A stretch of 64,000 nucleotides of DNA from Myxococcus dinghuensis (GCF_024198235.1 NZ_JAKCFB010000013.1:124001-188000), one strand, 5' to 3'. Positions 24,778 through 34,058 are shown, numbered from the stretch's first letter. A program made the numbers and translations. The notes: generated by a model not told the origin, from the sequence alone.

Positions 24778-25454
24778 GCAACCTGGAGCCACGGCTGGGG
24801 CGGGAGGCGCCGAAGCGGGCGTTGAGGGACGAGGACAAGGAGGCGCGGCGGCGCCTGCTGCTGACCGAGGCGCTCGGGCTGTACCGGGAGACGTCCTACG
24901 GCGCGGTGAAGATGGCGGACGTGGCGGAGCGGGCGGGCCTGGCGAAGGGGACGGTGTTCCTCTACTTCCCCACGAAGGAGGCGCTGTTCCTCGCGCTGCT
25001 GGAGGACCTGCTGTTCGCGTGGCTCGCGCGGCTGGAGGCGCTCCTCGGGCGGGCCGCGGACGCGCCATGGACGGGACCGCGGCTGGCGCGTGAGGTGGCG
25101 GACTCGCTCGTCGGCGAAGAGTCGCTGACGCGCCTGCTGGCGATGCTCCAGACGGTGCTCGAGCAGAACGTCACGGAGGAGCAGACGCGGCGCTTCAAGG
25201 AGCGGCTCCTGGAGGCCCTGTCGCGCGTGGGCGCGAGGCTGGAGGCGCTGGTGCCGTTCCTGCGTCCGGGCGAAGGCCCGCGCCTGCTCCTGCACCTGCA
25301 CGCGTTGGTGACGGGGCTGCGACAGATGGCGGACGTGGCGCCGGTGGCGCGCGCGGTGCTCGCCGCGCCGCACATGGCCCCCCTGCGCATCGACTTCACG
25401 GCCGAGCTGACGGCGGCCCTCACCACCCTCTTGCGCGGGCTCGAGGCCCGCTGA
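24771..25454 (+). CDS. TetR-family transcriptional repressor
   Basis: A 227-residue regulator. The N-terminal TetR helix-turn-helix spans about residues 28-75: LLLTEALGLYRETSYGAVKMADVAERAGLAKGTVFLYFPTKEALF, quoted here in parts, with the classic KGTVFLYFPTKE recognition segment. The C-terminal domain (about 80-225) is all helical and hydrophobic, as in members that bind acyl-CoA or other lipophilic ligands. Twin palindromes flank its promoter. It heads the run of two aldehyde dehydrogenases (31 bp downstream), so it probably controls them and itself. Whether the acyl-CoA genes beyond 28690 also respond is open. No ribosome binding site precedes ATG 24771. Confidence 0.93.
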   Translation: MVSNLEPRLGREAPKRALRDEDKEARRRLLLTEALGLYRETSYGAVKMADVAERAGLAKGTVFLYFPTKEALFLALLEDLLFAWLARLEALLGRAADAPWTGPRLAREVADSLVGEESLTRLLAMLQTVLEQNVTEEQTRRFKERLLEALSRVGARLEALVPFLRPGEGPRLLLHLHALVTGLRQMADVAPVARAVLAAPHMAPLRIDFTAELTAALTTLLRGLEAR

Positions 25455-25485
25455 ACCCCGCTTCACCACACCCCAGGAGCCCACC

Positions 25486-26940
25486 ATGCTGGAGGCCGTC
25501 CCCTCAGCCGTCGAGTCGAAGCCGTCCCTGGAAGCCTCGCGCATCCTCACGGTGTTCCAGGCCCAGCGCGCGCACCGCTGGACGATGTCGCGCACCACCG
25601 CCGCCGAGCGCGTCGCCCGGCTCAAGAAGCTGCGCGAGGCCATCATCGCCCGCCGCGAGGAGCTGGCCGAGGCCATCCACCAGGACTTCCGCAAGCCCGC
25701 GCTGGAGGTGGAGCTGACGGAGGTGCACCCCACGCTGGAGGAGCTGAACCACACGGTGAAGCACCTCAAGTCGTGGATGAAGCCCACGCGCGTGGGCACG
25801 CCGCTGCTGCTGGCGGGCTCGTCCGCGCACGTGCGCTACGAGGCGCGCGGCGTGGTGCTCGTCCTGGCGCCCTGGAACTATCCCTTCCAGCTGCTGATGG
25901 CGCCGCTCATCGCCGCCATCGCCGCGGGCAACACCGTCATGTGTAAACCCAGCGAGAAGACGCCGCACACCTCGCGGTTCCTGGCGCGGCTGATTCGCGA
26001 CGTGTTCCCGGAGAACGAGGTGGCGCTGTTCGAGGGCGGCGTGGAGACGGCGGAGGCGCTGCTGGAGCTGCCCTTCGACCACTTCTTCTTCACCGGCAAC
26101 CCGCGCATCGGCCGCAAGGTGATGGAGGCCGCGGCGAAGCACCTGTCCAGCGTGACGCTGGAGCTGGGCGGCAAGTCGCCCGTCATCGTCGACGAGTCCG
26201 CGGACGTGCGGGCCGCGGCGGAGCGGCTGGCGTGGGGCAAGTTCATCAACGGCGGCCAGACGTGCGTGGCGCCGGACTACGTCTTCGTGCACGAGTCGCG
26301 CGCGCAGGCCTTCGTGGATGCGCTCAAGGCGGTCATCACCCGCTTCTACGGCGAGACGGAGCCCGAGCGGCAGGCCAGCCCCGACTTCTCCCGGCTGGTG
26401 GACGCCGCGGCGTGGCGCCGGGTGAAGGACCTGGTGGACCGCTCCGTGGCCGCGGGCGCGAAGGTGGAGACGGGCGGGCTGGGGGACGGCCCCTCGCGCT
26501 ACCTGGCGCCCACCGTGCTGACGGGCGTGACGCCGGACATGGCGGTGATGGAGGGCGAAATCTTCGGACCCGTGCTGCCGGTGATGACCTTCCGCTCCCG
26601 GGACGAGGTCTACGCGCACATCCAGCGCGGGGACAAGCCGCTGGCGCTCTACGTCTTCAGCCAGGACAAGCGGGCCATCGAGGAGGTGTTCCGCCACACC
26701 ACCTCCGGCGGGGCGGTGGTGAACAACGTCCTCATCCACGTGGCGAACCCGAACCTGCCCTTCGGCGGGGTGGGCGTGAGTGGCCTGGGCAACTACCACG
26801 GCGTCTACGGCTTCCGCACCTTCAGTCACGAGCGGGCCGTGTCGGTGCAATGGATGAAGTCGCTCGCCGCGGTGTTCTTCCCGCCGTACCGCGGAAAGGC
26901 GCAGGAGTGGGCCTCCCGCGCCAGCCGGCTGATGGAATAG
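25486..26940 (+). CDS. Aldehyde dehydrogenase (ALDH3-like), first paralogue
   Basis: A 484-residue NAD(P)-dependent enzyme oxidising aldehydes to acids. Family signatures: APWNYPF, GNTVMCKPSEKTP cofactor loop, FFTGNPRIGR, catalytic Glu in TLELGGKSP, catalytic Cys in GGQTCVAPDY, and EIFGPVLPV. The HWTMSRTTAAERVARLKKL-like N-terminus and the overall length, shorter than 500 residues, place it in the ALDH3/fatty-aldehyde branch, so long-chain or aromatic aldehydes are likely substrates. It is followed 10 bp later by a close paralogue. The last 25 residues are amphipathic (AVFFPPYRGKAQEWASRASRL), as in membrane-associated fatty aldehyde dehydrogenases. Confidence 0.94.
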   Translation: MLEAVPSAVESKPSLEASRILTVFQAQRAHRWTMSRTTAAERVARLKKLREAIIARREELAEAIHQDFRKPALEVELTEVHPTLEELNHTVKHLKSWMKPTRVGTPLLLAGSSAHVRYEARGVVLVLAPWNYPFQLLMAPLIAAIAAGNTVMCKPSEKTPHTSRFLARLIRDVFPENEVALFEGGVETAEALLELPFDHFFFTGNPRIGRKVMEAAAKHLSSVTLELGGKSPVIVDESADVRAAAERLAWGKFINGGQTCVAPDYVFVHESRAQAFVDALKAVITRFYGETEPERQASPDFSRLVDAAAWRRVKDLVDRSVAAGAKVETGGLGDGPSRYLAPTVLTGVTPDMAVMEGEIFGPVLPVMTFRSRDEVYAHIQRGDKPLALYVFSQDKRAIEEVFRHTTSGGAVVNNVLIHVANPNLPFGGVGVSGLGNYHGVYGFRTFSHERAVSVQWMKSLAAVFFPPYRGKAQEWASRASRLME

Positions 26941-26950
26941 GAGCCCCGGG

Positions 26951-28390
26951 ATGCGCGTGGTGAAGCTGGAGGAGGAGCTGGTCCCCAGGGGCCTGCAGGA
27001 GGCGTTCGACCGCCTGCGGGCCCGGCGCTGGGACGTGGCCGAGCGTGGCCCCGCCGAGCGGCTGGAGCGGCTGGAGAAGCTCAAGGCCCTCATCCTCGGG
27101 CGCCGCGACGCGCTGGCGGAGGCCCTGCACGCGGACTTCCGCAAGCCGGGCGCGGAGGTGGAGGCCACGGAGGTGCTGCCGGTGCTCCAGGAGCTGGAGC
27201 ACGTGCGCAAGCACCTCAAGGGCTGGATGAAGGCGCGCAAGGTGGCCACGCCGCTGATGCTCGCGGGGACGTCCAGCCACGTGCGCGCCGAGCCCCGGGG
27301 CACCGTGCTGGTGATGGCCCCGTGGAACTACCCGTTCAACCTGCTGGTGTCGCCGCTCGTCGCCGCCGTCGCCGCGGGCAACACCGTGATGTGCAAGCCC
27401 AGCGAGAAGACGCCGCGCACCACGCGCTTCCTGGCGGACCTGATTCGCGACGCCTTCCCCGAGGACGAGGTGGTGCTGGTGGAGGGCGGCGCGGAGGTGG
27501 GCGAGGCGCTCCTGCGGCTGCCCTTCGACCACTTCTTCTTCACCGGCGGGCCCCGGGTGGGGCGCCGGGTGATGGAGGCCGCGGCGAGGCACCTGGCGGG
27601 CGTGACGCTGGAGCTGGGCGGCAAGTCGCCGGCCGTGGTGGACGTGACGGCGGACATCGACGCGGCGGCGGAGCGCATCGCCTGGGGCAAGTACCTCAAC
27701 GGCGGCCAGACGTGCATCGCGCCGGACCACGTCTGGGTGCACGCCTCGCGCGAGGAGGCGCTGCTGGCGGCGCTGAAGGCCTCGCTGGAGCGCTTCTACG
27801 GGCGCTCCGAGGAGGCGCGCCGCGCGAGCCCCGACTTCTGCCGCATGGTGGATGACGGCGCCTTCGCGCGCGTGCGCGGGCTGCTCGACCGGACGGTGGC
27901 GGCGGGCGCGCGCGTGGTCGCCGGCGGCGGCGTGGACGCGGAGACGCGCTTCATCGCGCCCACGGTGCTGGCGGACGTGGCGCCGGACGCCCCCATCATG
28001 GAGGAGGAGATCTTCGGCCCGGTGCTGCCGGTGCTGCGCTACGAGTCGCTCGACGAGGTCGTGTCGCACGTGCGCGCGGGCGGCAAGCCCCTGGCCCTCT
28101 ACGTCTTCGGCAAGGACGACGCGACGGTGGAGCGGCTGCTGCGGCAGACGAGCGCGGGCGGCTCCTGCGTCAACACCGTGGTGCTCCACAACGCGAACCC
28201 CCACCTGCCCTTCGGCGGCGTCGGCGCCAGCGGCCTGGGCGCGTACCACGGCGAGACGGGCTTCCGGACCTTCAGCCACGAGCGCGCGGTGCTGCGCCAG
28301 GGCCGCACGTCGCTCGCCCACCTGCTGTTCCCCCCGTACACCGACAAGGCGCGCAGGCTGGCCCGCCTGGCCAGCCGCCTCTTCGAGTGA
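26951..28390 (+). CDS. Aldehyde dehydrogenase (ALDH3-like), second paralogue
   Basis: A 479-residue aldehyde dehydrogenase clearly homologous to the gene just before it, with the same motifs in the same places: APWNYPF, GNTVMCKPSEKTP, TLELGGKSP, catalytic Cys in GGQTCIAPDH and EIFGPVLPV. The differences are spread throughout, so the duplication is old rather than recent, and the two enzymes may divide substrates by chain length. The C-terminal LLFPPYTDKARRLARLASRLFE matches the amphipathic tail of the first copy. It lies 10 bp downstream in the same operon and is followed by a terminator-like palindrome at 28431-28456. Confidence 0.94.
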   Translation: MRVVKLEEELVPRGLQEAFDRLRARRWDVAERGPAERLERLEKLKALILGRRDALAEALHADFRKPGAEVEATEVLPVLQELEHVRKHLKGWMKARKVATPLMLAGTSSHVRAEPRGTVLVMAPWNYPFNLLVSPLVAAVAAGNTVMCKPSEKTPRTTRFLADLIRDAFPEDEVVLVEGGAEVGEALLRLPFDHFFFTGGPRVGRRVMEAAARHLAGVTLELGGKSPAVVDVTADIDAAAERIAWGKYLNGGQTCIAPDHVWVHASREEALLAALKASLERFYGRSEEARRASPDFCRMVDDGAFARVRGLLDRTVAAGARVVAGGGVDAETRFIAPTVLADVAPDAPIMEEEIFGPVLPVLRYESLDEVVSHVRAGGKPLALYVFGKDDATVERLLRQTSAGGSCVNTVVLHNANPHLPFGGVGASGLGAYHGETGFRTFSHERAVLRQGRTSLAHLLFPPYTDKARRLARLASRLFE

Positions 28391-28430
28391 TTCCCCTCCG
28401 CCCAGGTGGGGTCGCCCGGCCTCGGCGCCA

Positions 28431-28456
28431 AAACAAGCAATCATGCTTGCTTTTTT
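28431..28456. terminator. AT-rich palindrome with T-run after the ALDH pair
   Basis: CAAGCA-ATCA-TGCTTG (28434-28449) extends to almost ten paired bases by flanking A and T runs and is followed by six T at 28451-28456, the only classic intrinsic-terminator shape in the window. It ends the ALDH operon about 45 bases after the stop. The same near-symmetric AT-rich palindrome could instead be an operator for the acyl-CoA dehydrogenase operon that starts 230 bp later. The remaining bases up to 28689 show no gene. Confidence 0.65.
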
Positions 28457-28689
28457 AGGGGAGCCCCCCCAGACTCCCCACTCATCGTCGTGAGAGGTGT
28501 GATGGACGTTCGATTGCTGAGTCCCGGCAAGACCTCCCACTTCCCCGACGACGACCTCCCCAGATTGACGCACTGCATCCCCGGTCCCTCGCTCGCGGGG
28601 TCGTCGCGTGTGCCGTGCGCGCGCCCCGCCGGAGTCACAGGACCGCATCACTGAGCCTTCGCCCGCTCCCGCGCCCACCGAGGAAGCCC

Positions 28690-29856
28690 ATGCAGCAGAC
28701 CCAGGAACACCGCGCCATCCGCCAGACGGTCCGCAAGTTCGTCGAGCAGGAACTCAACCCGCATGTCGACGCGTGGGAGGCGGCCGAGCTCTTCCCGGCG
28801 AAGGAGGTCTTCCGGAAGCTGGGCGAGCTGGGGCTGCTCGGCATCACCAAGCCCCCGGAGTTCGGCGGGCTGGGGCTGGACGCGTCGTTCTCCGTGGCGT
28901 TCGCGGAGGAGCTGGGCCACTGCACGTGCGGCGCGCTGCCCATGGCCATCGGGGTCGTCACGGACATGGCGACGCCGGCGCTGGCGCGCTTCGGCAGCGA
29001 CGAGCTGCGGCGGGAGTTCCTCGCGCCCACGCTCACGGGCGAGCGGGTGTGCTCCATCGCGGTGAGCGAGCCGGGCGCCGGCTCCGACGTGGCGTCCGTG
29101 ACGACCACCGCGCGCCGCGACGGCGACGACTACGTCGTCGACGGCAGCAAGATGTGGATCACCAACGGCATGCAGGCGGACTGGGTGTGCCTGCTCGCCA
29201 ACACGGGCGAGGGCCCGGCGCACGCGAACAAGTCGCTCATCATCGTGCCCATGGACCGCCCGGGCATCACCAAGGCGAAGATCCGCAAGCTGGGCATGTG
29301 GGCGTCGGACACGGCGCAGCTGTTCTTCGACGGCGTGCGCGTGCCGGCGCGCTTCCGCATCGGCGAGGAGGGGCGCGGCTTCGCCATGCAGATGCAGCAG
29401 TTCCAGGAGGAGCGGCTGTTCGTCTCCGCCAGCACGCTGGTCACCTTCGACCGGCTCATCGCGCAGACGGCGGAGTACGCGCGGCAGCGCAAGGCCTTCG
29501 GCGCGTCCATCCTCGACAACCAGTCCGTGCACTTCCGGCTCGCGGAGCTGCAGACGGAGGTGGAGGCGCTGCGCGCGCTCATCTACCGCGCCGTGGGGAT
29601 GTACGTGGAGAACAAGGACGACCCGGAGGTCGTCAAGCTGGCCTCCATGTGCAAGCTGAAGTCCGGCCGGCTCGCGCGCGAGCTGGTGGACGGGTGCCTC
29701 CAGTACTGGGGCGGCATGGGCTTCACCTGGGACAACCCGCTGGCGCGCGCGCACCGCGACCTGCGCCTGGGGTCCATCGGCGGCGGCGCCGACGAGGTCA
29801 TGCTGGGCATCATCAGCAAGGCCATGGGCACCCTGCCCCGCAAGCCGCGCGGCTGA
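28690..29856 (+). CDS. Acyl-CoA dehydrogenase
   Basis: A 388-residue FAD enzyme that makes the alpha,beta double bond in acyl-CoA. The three-part fold is visible: helical N-domain (about 1-120), beta domain with CSIAVSEPGAGSD and KMWITNGMQADW (about 125-235), and C-terminal helices with EERLFVSASTLV, RQRKAFG and the ending YWGGMGFTWDNPLARAHRDLRLGSIGGGADEVM in parts. The last region is unusual in lacking the common catalytic Glu-Gly-Thr (YEGT) and having IGGGADE instead, as in the citronellyl/geranyl- and other branched acyl-CoA dehydrogenases. ATG 28690 has GAGGA upstream. It begins a three-gene operon with an acyl-CoA ligase and an SDR. Confidence 0.94.
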   Translation: MQQTQEHRAIRQTVRKFVEQELNPHVDAWEAAELFPAKEVFRKLGELGLLGITKPPEFGGLGLDASFSVAFAEELGHCTCGALPMAIGVVTDMATPALARFGSDELRREFLAPTLTGERVCSIAVSEPGAGSDVASVTTTARRDGDDYVVDGSKMWITNGMQADWVCLLANTGEGPAHANKSLIIVPMDRPGITKAKIRKLGMWASDTAQLFFDGVRVPARFRIGEEGRGFAMQMQQFQEERLFVSASTLVTFDRLIAQTAEYARQRKAFGASILDNQSVHFRLAELQTEVEALRALIYRAVGMYVENKDDPEVVKLASMCKLKSGRLARELVDGCLQYWGGMGFTWDNPLARAHRDLRLGSIGGGADEVMLGIISKAMGTLPRKPRG

Positions 29857-29932
29857 CGACACCGCTTCGATTCCCAACGGGGGGACATCACACCACCACA
29901 CCACGCGCCCCCCGGGCGGAGAGGAGCACGCC

Positions 29933-31534
29933 ATGTCCGCGACCCACGACGCGCACTACCCGCGCATCAGCCGAGTCCTGCTGGGAGACGCCGTCCGGAG
30001 GTCGGCCCTGCGCTGGCCGGAGCGCCTCGCCCTGGTCGACGGCGAGCTGGAGCTGTCCTACGCGGAGCTGGAGCGGCGCACGAACGCGTTCGCCCACTAC
30101 CTGCTCGCGCAGGGCCTGCCCCCGGGCGCGCGCGTCGCCATGTTCTGCGGCAACTCCGCGCAGATGGTCACCGCCTTCCTCGGCATCTACAAGGCGGGCC
30201 TCGTCTGGGTGCCCATCAACACCGGCCTGTCCGTGGCCGGCACGCGCTACATCCTGGAGCACGCGGAGGCGACCCACCTCGTCATCGACGCGGAGTTCCT
30301 CGCCCGGGCGGACCTGCGGGCGATGGTCGACGCGCTGGGCCTGCGCGTCATCGTCTGCGTCCCCGAGGGCCAGGTGGCTCCGGGCGGGGACACCACCGCG
30401 TTCCTCGACACGCTGCGGGGCCAGCACGCCACCCCGCCCGAGCTGGACGTGCCGAGCACCACGATGGCGCAGATCATGTACACGAGCGGCACCACCGGGC
30501 AGCAGAAGGGCGTGATGCACTCGCACGGGTCCGTGCACTCGGCGTTGATGGGCAACCTCTACGAGCTGGGGATGCGGCCGGGGGACTCGACCCTCTGCGT
30601 GCTGCCCATGTTCCACTGCGCGCAGCACGCCATCTCCATGACGTTCCTCCTGGCGGGCGGGACGGTCGTCGTGCGGCGCGTCTTCGAGCCGGGCGCGATG
30701 CTGGAGACCGTCGAGCGGCGGGCAATCACGTTCCTGCTGGGCCTGCCCATCATGTACGGCGCGATGCTCGCCCACCCGGCGCGCGCGACCACGAACCTGT
30801 CCAGCCTGCGGCTGTGTCTGTACGTGATGGCGCCCATGGCGCGCACGATGCTCGTGGAGCTGCTGGAGAAGTTCTGTCCCGGCGGCTTCGCGCTCGCGTC
30901 CGGCCAGACGGAGATGTACCCGGCGACGACCATGTTCAAGCCGGAGCAGCAGCTCAAGCGGTTCGGCTCGTACTGGGGCGACTCGGTGGTGACGAACGAG
31001 ACGGCCGTCATGGACGACGAGGGCCGGCTGCTCGGGCGCGGCGAGGTGGGCGAAATCGTCCACCGCGGGCCCAACGTCATGCTCGGCTACTACAAGGACC
31101 CGGAGGCCACGCAGAGGGCGCGCGCGTTCGGCTGGCACCACACCGGCGACCTGGGCATGTTCGACGGCGACGGCCAGCTGCTCTTCGTGGACCGCAAGAA
31201 GGACATGATCAAGACCGGCGGGGAGAACGTCCCGTCCATCAAGGTCGAGGAGGTCCTCCTGCGCCACCCCGCGGTGCTCCAGGTCGCCGTGGTGGGCCTG
31301 CCCCACGCGCGCTGGGCGGAGGCCGTCACCGGCTTCGTCGTGCTCAAGCCCGGCGCCGCGGCGACGCCCGCGGACATCGTCACCCACTGCCGCCAGCACC
31401 TGGGCGGGTTCGAGGTCCCCAAGTCCGTCGTCCTGCTGGACGCCATGCCCCAGACGAGCACCGGCAAGGCCCAGAAGTTCGTCCTCCGCCAGCAGTACGA
31501 ACGGCACTACGAGGACACCCCCGGGGCCACCTGA
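29933..31534 (+). CDS. Long-chain acyl-CoA synthetase / AMP-dependent ligase
   Basis: A 533-residue adenylate-forming enzyme that activates a carboxylic acid to its CoA thioester. It shows the P-loop IMYTSGTTGQQKGVMHSH (A3), the A5 region LASGQTEMYPATT, A7 HHTGDLGMFD, A8 DRKKDMIKTGGENV and the catalytic Lys in TSTGKAQKF (A10). No carrier-protein domain is attached, so it acts on free acids. It stands 76 bp after the acyl-CoA dehydrogenase and 31 bp before the SDR. With the aldehyde dehydrogenases upstream the order aldehyde, acid, acyl-CoA, enoyl-CoA makes a coherent degradation route; the exact substrate is unknown. Confidence 0.94.
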   Translation: MSATHDAHYPRISRVLLGDAVRRSALRWPERLALVDGELELSYAELERRTNAFAHYLLAQGLPPGARVAMFCGNSAQMVTAFLGIYKAGLVWVPINTGLSVAGTRYILEHAEATHLVIDAEFLARADLRAMVDALGLRVIVCVPEGQVAPGGDTTAFLDTLRGQHATPPELDVPSTTMAQIMYTSGTTGQQKGVMHSHGSVHSALMGNLYELGMRPGDSTLCVLPMFHCAQHAISMTFLLAGGTVVVRRVFEPGAMLETVERRAITFLLGLPIMYGAMLAHPARATTNLSSLRLCLYVMAPMARTMLVELLEKFCPGGFALASGQTEMYPATTMFKPEQQLKRFGSYWGDSVVTNETAVMDDEGRLLGRGEVGEIVHRGPNVMLGYYKDPEATQRARAFGWHHTGDLGMFDGDGQLLFVDRKKDMIKTGGENVPSIKVEEVLLRHPAVLQVAVVGLPHARWAEAVTGFVVLKPGAAATPADIVTHCRQHLGGFEVPKSVVLLDAMPQTSTGKAQKFVLRQQYERHYEDTPGAT

Positions 31535-31565
31535 GCCCCGCTCCACCGTCACCCACGAGGCAAGC

Positions 31566-32387
31566 GTGAGCACCCTTCAAGGAAAGACGCTGTTCATCAC
31601 CGGCGCGAGCCGGGGCATCGGCAAGGCCATCGCGCTGCGCGCCGCGCGCGACGGGGCGAACATCGTCATCGCGGCGAAGACGTCCGAGCCCCACCCCAAG
31701 CTGCCCGGCACCATCCACAGCGCGGCGGAGGACATCGAGAAGGCGGGCGGCAAGGCGCTCCCGTTGATGGTCGACATCCGCTACGAGGACCAGCTCGCCG
31801 CCGCCGTGGAGCAGGCGGTGGCGAAGTTCGGCGGCATCGACATCTGCGTGAACAACGCGAGCGCCATCAGCCTCACCGGCACGCTCGAGACGCCGATGAA
31901 GAAGTACGACCTGATGAACCAGGTCAACGCGCGCGGCACCTACGCCACGTCCCAGGCGTGCCTGCCGCACCTCCTGCGCGCGAAGAACCCGCACATCCTC
32001 AACCTCTCCCCGCCGCTGAGCCTGGACCCGAAGTGGTTCGCCAACCACGTCGCCTACACCATGGCGAAGTACGGGATGAGCATGTGCGTGCTCGGCATGG
32101 CCGCCGAGTTCAAGGACCAGGGCGTGGCGGTGAACGCGCTCTGGCCGCGCACCACCATCTGGACGGCGGCCATGGCCATGATTGGGGGACAGGAGGCCGC
32201 CCGCGGCTGCCGCACCCCGGACATCATGGCGGACGCCGCGCACGCCATCCTCACGACCAACAGCCGCGAGGTGACGGGCCAGTTCTTCATCGACGAGGAC
32301 CTGCTGCGCTCGCGCGGCGTCACCGACTTCGACCCGTACGCCGTGGAGAAGGGCGCGGAGCTGATGCCCGACTACTTCCTCGACTGA
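31566..32387 (+). CDS. Short-chain dehydrogenase (HSDL2-like)
   Basis: A 273-residue NAD(P)-dependent oxidoreductase with the Rossmann motif TGASRGIGKA (about residues 12-21), NNAS at about 97-100 and the active-site Tyr-x3-Lys in YTMAKYGMSM (about 162-171). The stretch DLMNQVNARGTYATSQACLPHL and the late WPRTTIWTAAMAMIGG are typical of the hydroxysteroid dehydrogenase-like 2 group found with lipid breakdown genes, which suggests action on a 3-hydroxyacyl-type intermediate. The start is GTG 31566, 31 bp after the ligase gene, so it is the last gene of this operon; the ABC-F gene converges 48 bp later. Confidence 0.92.
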   Translation: MSTLQGKTLFITGASRGIGKAIALRAARDGANIVIAAKTSEPHPKLPGTIHSAAEDIEKAGGKALPLMVDIRYEDQLAAAVEQAVAKFGGIDICVNNASAISLTGTLETPMKKYDLMNQVNARGTYATSQACLPHLLRAKNPHILNLSPPLSLDPKWFANHVAYTMAKYGMSMCVLGMAAEFKDQGVAVNALWPRTTIWTAAMAMIGGQEAARGCRTPDIMADAAHAILTTNSREVTGQFFIDEDLLRSRGVTDFDPYAVEKGAELMPDYFLD

Positions 32388-32435
32388 GGAGGCGGGGCCC
32401 GGGGCGCGTGAGTCACCGCGCCCCGGGGGCACGGC

Positions 32436-34058
32436 TCAGGTGCGCAGGCCCGGGGCCTCGTGGCCCGTGCGCGCGACGTACTCGGTGTAGCCGCCGCCGT
32501 ACTGGTGGATGCCGTCCGGCGTCAGCTCCAGCACGCGGTTGGACAGCGCGCCCAGGAAGTGGCGGTCGTGGGAGACGAACAACATCGTCCCCTCGTACTG
32601 GGACAGGGCGGTGATGAGCATCTCCTTCGTCGCCATGTCCAGGTGGTTCGTGGGCTCGTCCAGCACCAGGAAGTTGGGCGGGTCGAAGAGCATCTTCGCC
32701 ATCACCAGGCGGGCCTTCTCGCCGCCGGACAGCACGCGGCACTTCTTCTCCACCTCGTCACCGGAGAAGCCGAAGCAGCCCGCCAGCGCGCGCAGCGAGC
32801 CCTGGCCCGCGCGGGGGAACGCGTCCTCCAGCGACTGGAACACGGTGCGCTCGCCGTCCAGCAGGTCCATGGCGTGCTGGGCGAAGTAGCCCAGCTTCAC
32901 GCTGCCGCCCATCGTCACCATGCCGGTGTCCGGCTCCGTCGCGCCCACCACCAGCTTCAGCAGCGTGGACTTGCCCGCGCCGTTGACGCCCATGATGCAC
33001 CAGCGCTCGCCGCGCCGGACGAGGAAGTCCATGCCCTCGTAGATGCGCCGCTTGCCGTAGGCCTTGTGCACGGCCTTCAGGCTCACCACGTCGTCGCCGG
33101 AGCGCGGCGCGGGCTGGAACTCGAACAGCACCGTCTGGCGGCGCTTGGGCGGCTCCACCCGTTCGATCTTCTCCAGCTTCTTCACGCGGCTCTGCACCTG
33201 CGCCGCGTGCGAGGCGCGCGCCTTGAAGCGCTCGATGAACTTCAGCTCCTTGGCGAGCATGGCCTGCTGGCGCTCGTACTGCGCCTGCTGCTGCTTCTCG
33301 TTCTGCGCGCGCTGCTGCTCGTAGAACTCGTAGTTGCCGGCGTACGTGGTCAGCGTGCCGCCGTCGATCTCCACCATCTTGGTGACGATGCGGTTCATGA
33401 ACTCGCGGTCGTGCGAGGTCATCAGCAGCGCGCCCTCGTACCCCTTGAGGAAGCCCTCCAGCCAGATGAGGCTCTCCAGGTCCAGGTGGTTGGAGGGCTC
33501 GTCGAGCAGCATCGCGTCCGGCCGCATGAGGAGGATGCGGGCCAGCGCCACGCGCATCTTCCAACCGCCGGACAGCGCGCCCACGTCGCCGTCCATCATC
33601 TCCTCGCTGAAGCCCAGGCCCGCGAGGATCTCCCGCGCGCGGCCCTCCAGCGCGTAGCCGCCCAGCTCCTCGAAGCGCCCCTGCACCAGGCCGTAGCGCT
33701 CGACGAGCTTCTCCATCTCGTCCGCCTTGTCCGGGTCCGCCATGGCCGCCTCGAGCTCCTTGAGCTCGGCCGCCACCACGCTCACCGGGCCGGCGCCGTC
33801 CATGACCTCGGAGACGGCGCTGCGGCCGGCCATCTCACCGACGTCCTGGCTGAAGTAGCCGATGGTGACGCCCCGGTCGACGGCGACCTGGCCCTCGTCC
33901 GGGTGCTCCTGGTCCGTGATCATCCGGAACAGCGTCGACTTGCCGGCCCCGTTGGGCCCCACGAGGCCCACCTTCTCCCCCTTGTGGAGGGCGGCCGAGG
34001 CCTCGATGAAGAGAATCTGCTGGCCGTGCTGCTTGCTGATGTTGTCGAGACGAATCAT
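32436..34058 (-). CDS. ABC-F family ATPase
   Basis: A 540-residue soluble protein with two ABC cassettes and no membrane domain. Each has a Walker A (GPNGAGKST near residue 36, GVNGAGKST in the second half), a signature (LSGGWKMR, LSGGEKAR) and a Walker B with DEPSNHLD or DEPTNHLD. Between them lies the charged linker (YEQQRAQNEKQQQAQYERQQ in part) that reaches into the ribosomal peptidyl-transferase site in this family. ABC-F proteins act on ribosomes, either in translation quality control or in antibiotic resistance; the short N-terminus and linker resemble the housekeeping YbiT-type members. The start ATG 34058 begins the first cassette directly. Confidence 0.93.
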   Translation of the reverse strand: MIRLDNISKQHGQQILFIEASAALHKGEKVGLVGPNGAGKSTLFRMITDQEHPDEGQVAVDRGVTIGYFSQDVGEMAGRSAVSEVMDGAGPVSVVAAELKELEAAMADPDKADEMEKLVERYGLVQGRFEELGGYALEGRAREILAGLGFSEEMMDGDVGALSGGWKMRVALARILLMRPDAMLLDEPSNHLDLESLIWLEGFLKGYEGALLMTSHDREFMNRIVTKMVEIDGGTLTTYAGNYEFYEQQRAQNEKQQQAQYERQQAMLAKELKFIERFKARASHAAQVQSRVKKLEKIERVEPPKRRQTVLFEFQPAPRSGDDVVSLKAVHKAYGKRRIYEGMDFLVRRGERWCIMGVNGAGKSTLLKLVVGATEPDTGMVTMGGSVKLGYFAQHAMDLLDGERTVFQSLEDAFPRAGQGSLRALAGCFGFSGDEVEKKCRVLSGGEKARLVMAKMLFDPPNFLVLDEPTNHLDMATKEMLITALSQYEGTMLFVSHDRHFLGALSNRVLELTPDGIHQYGGGYTEYVARTGHEAPGLRT

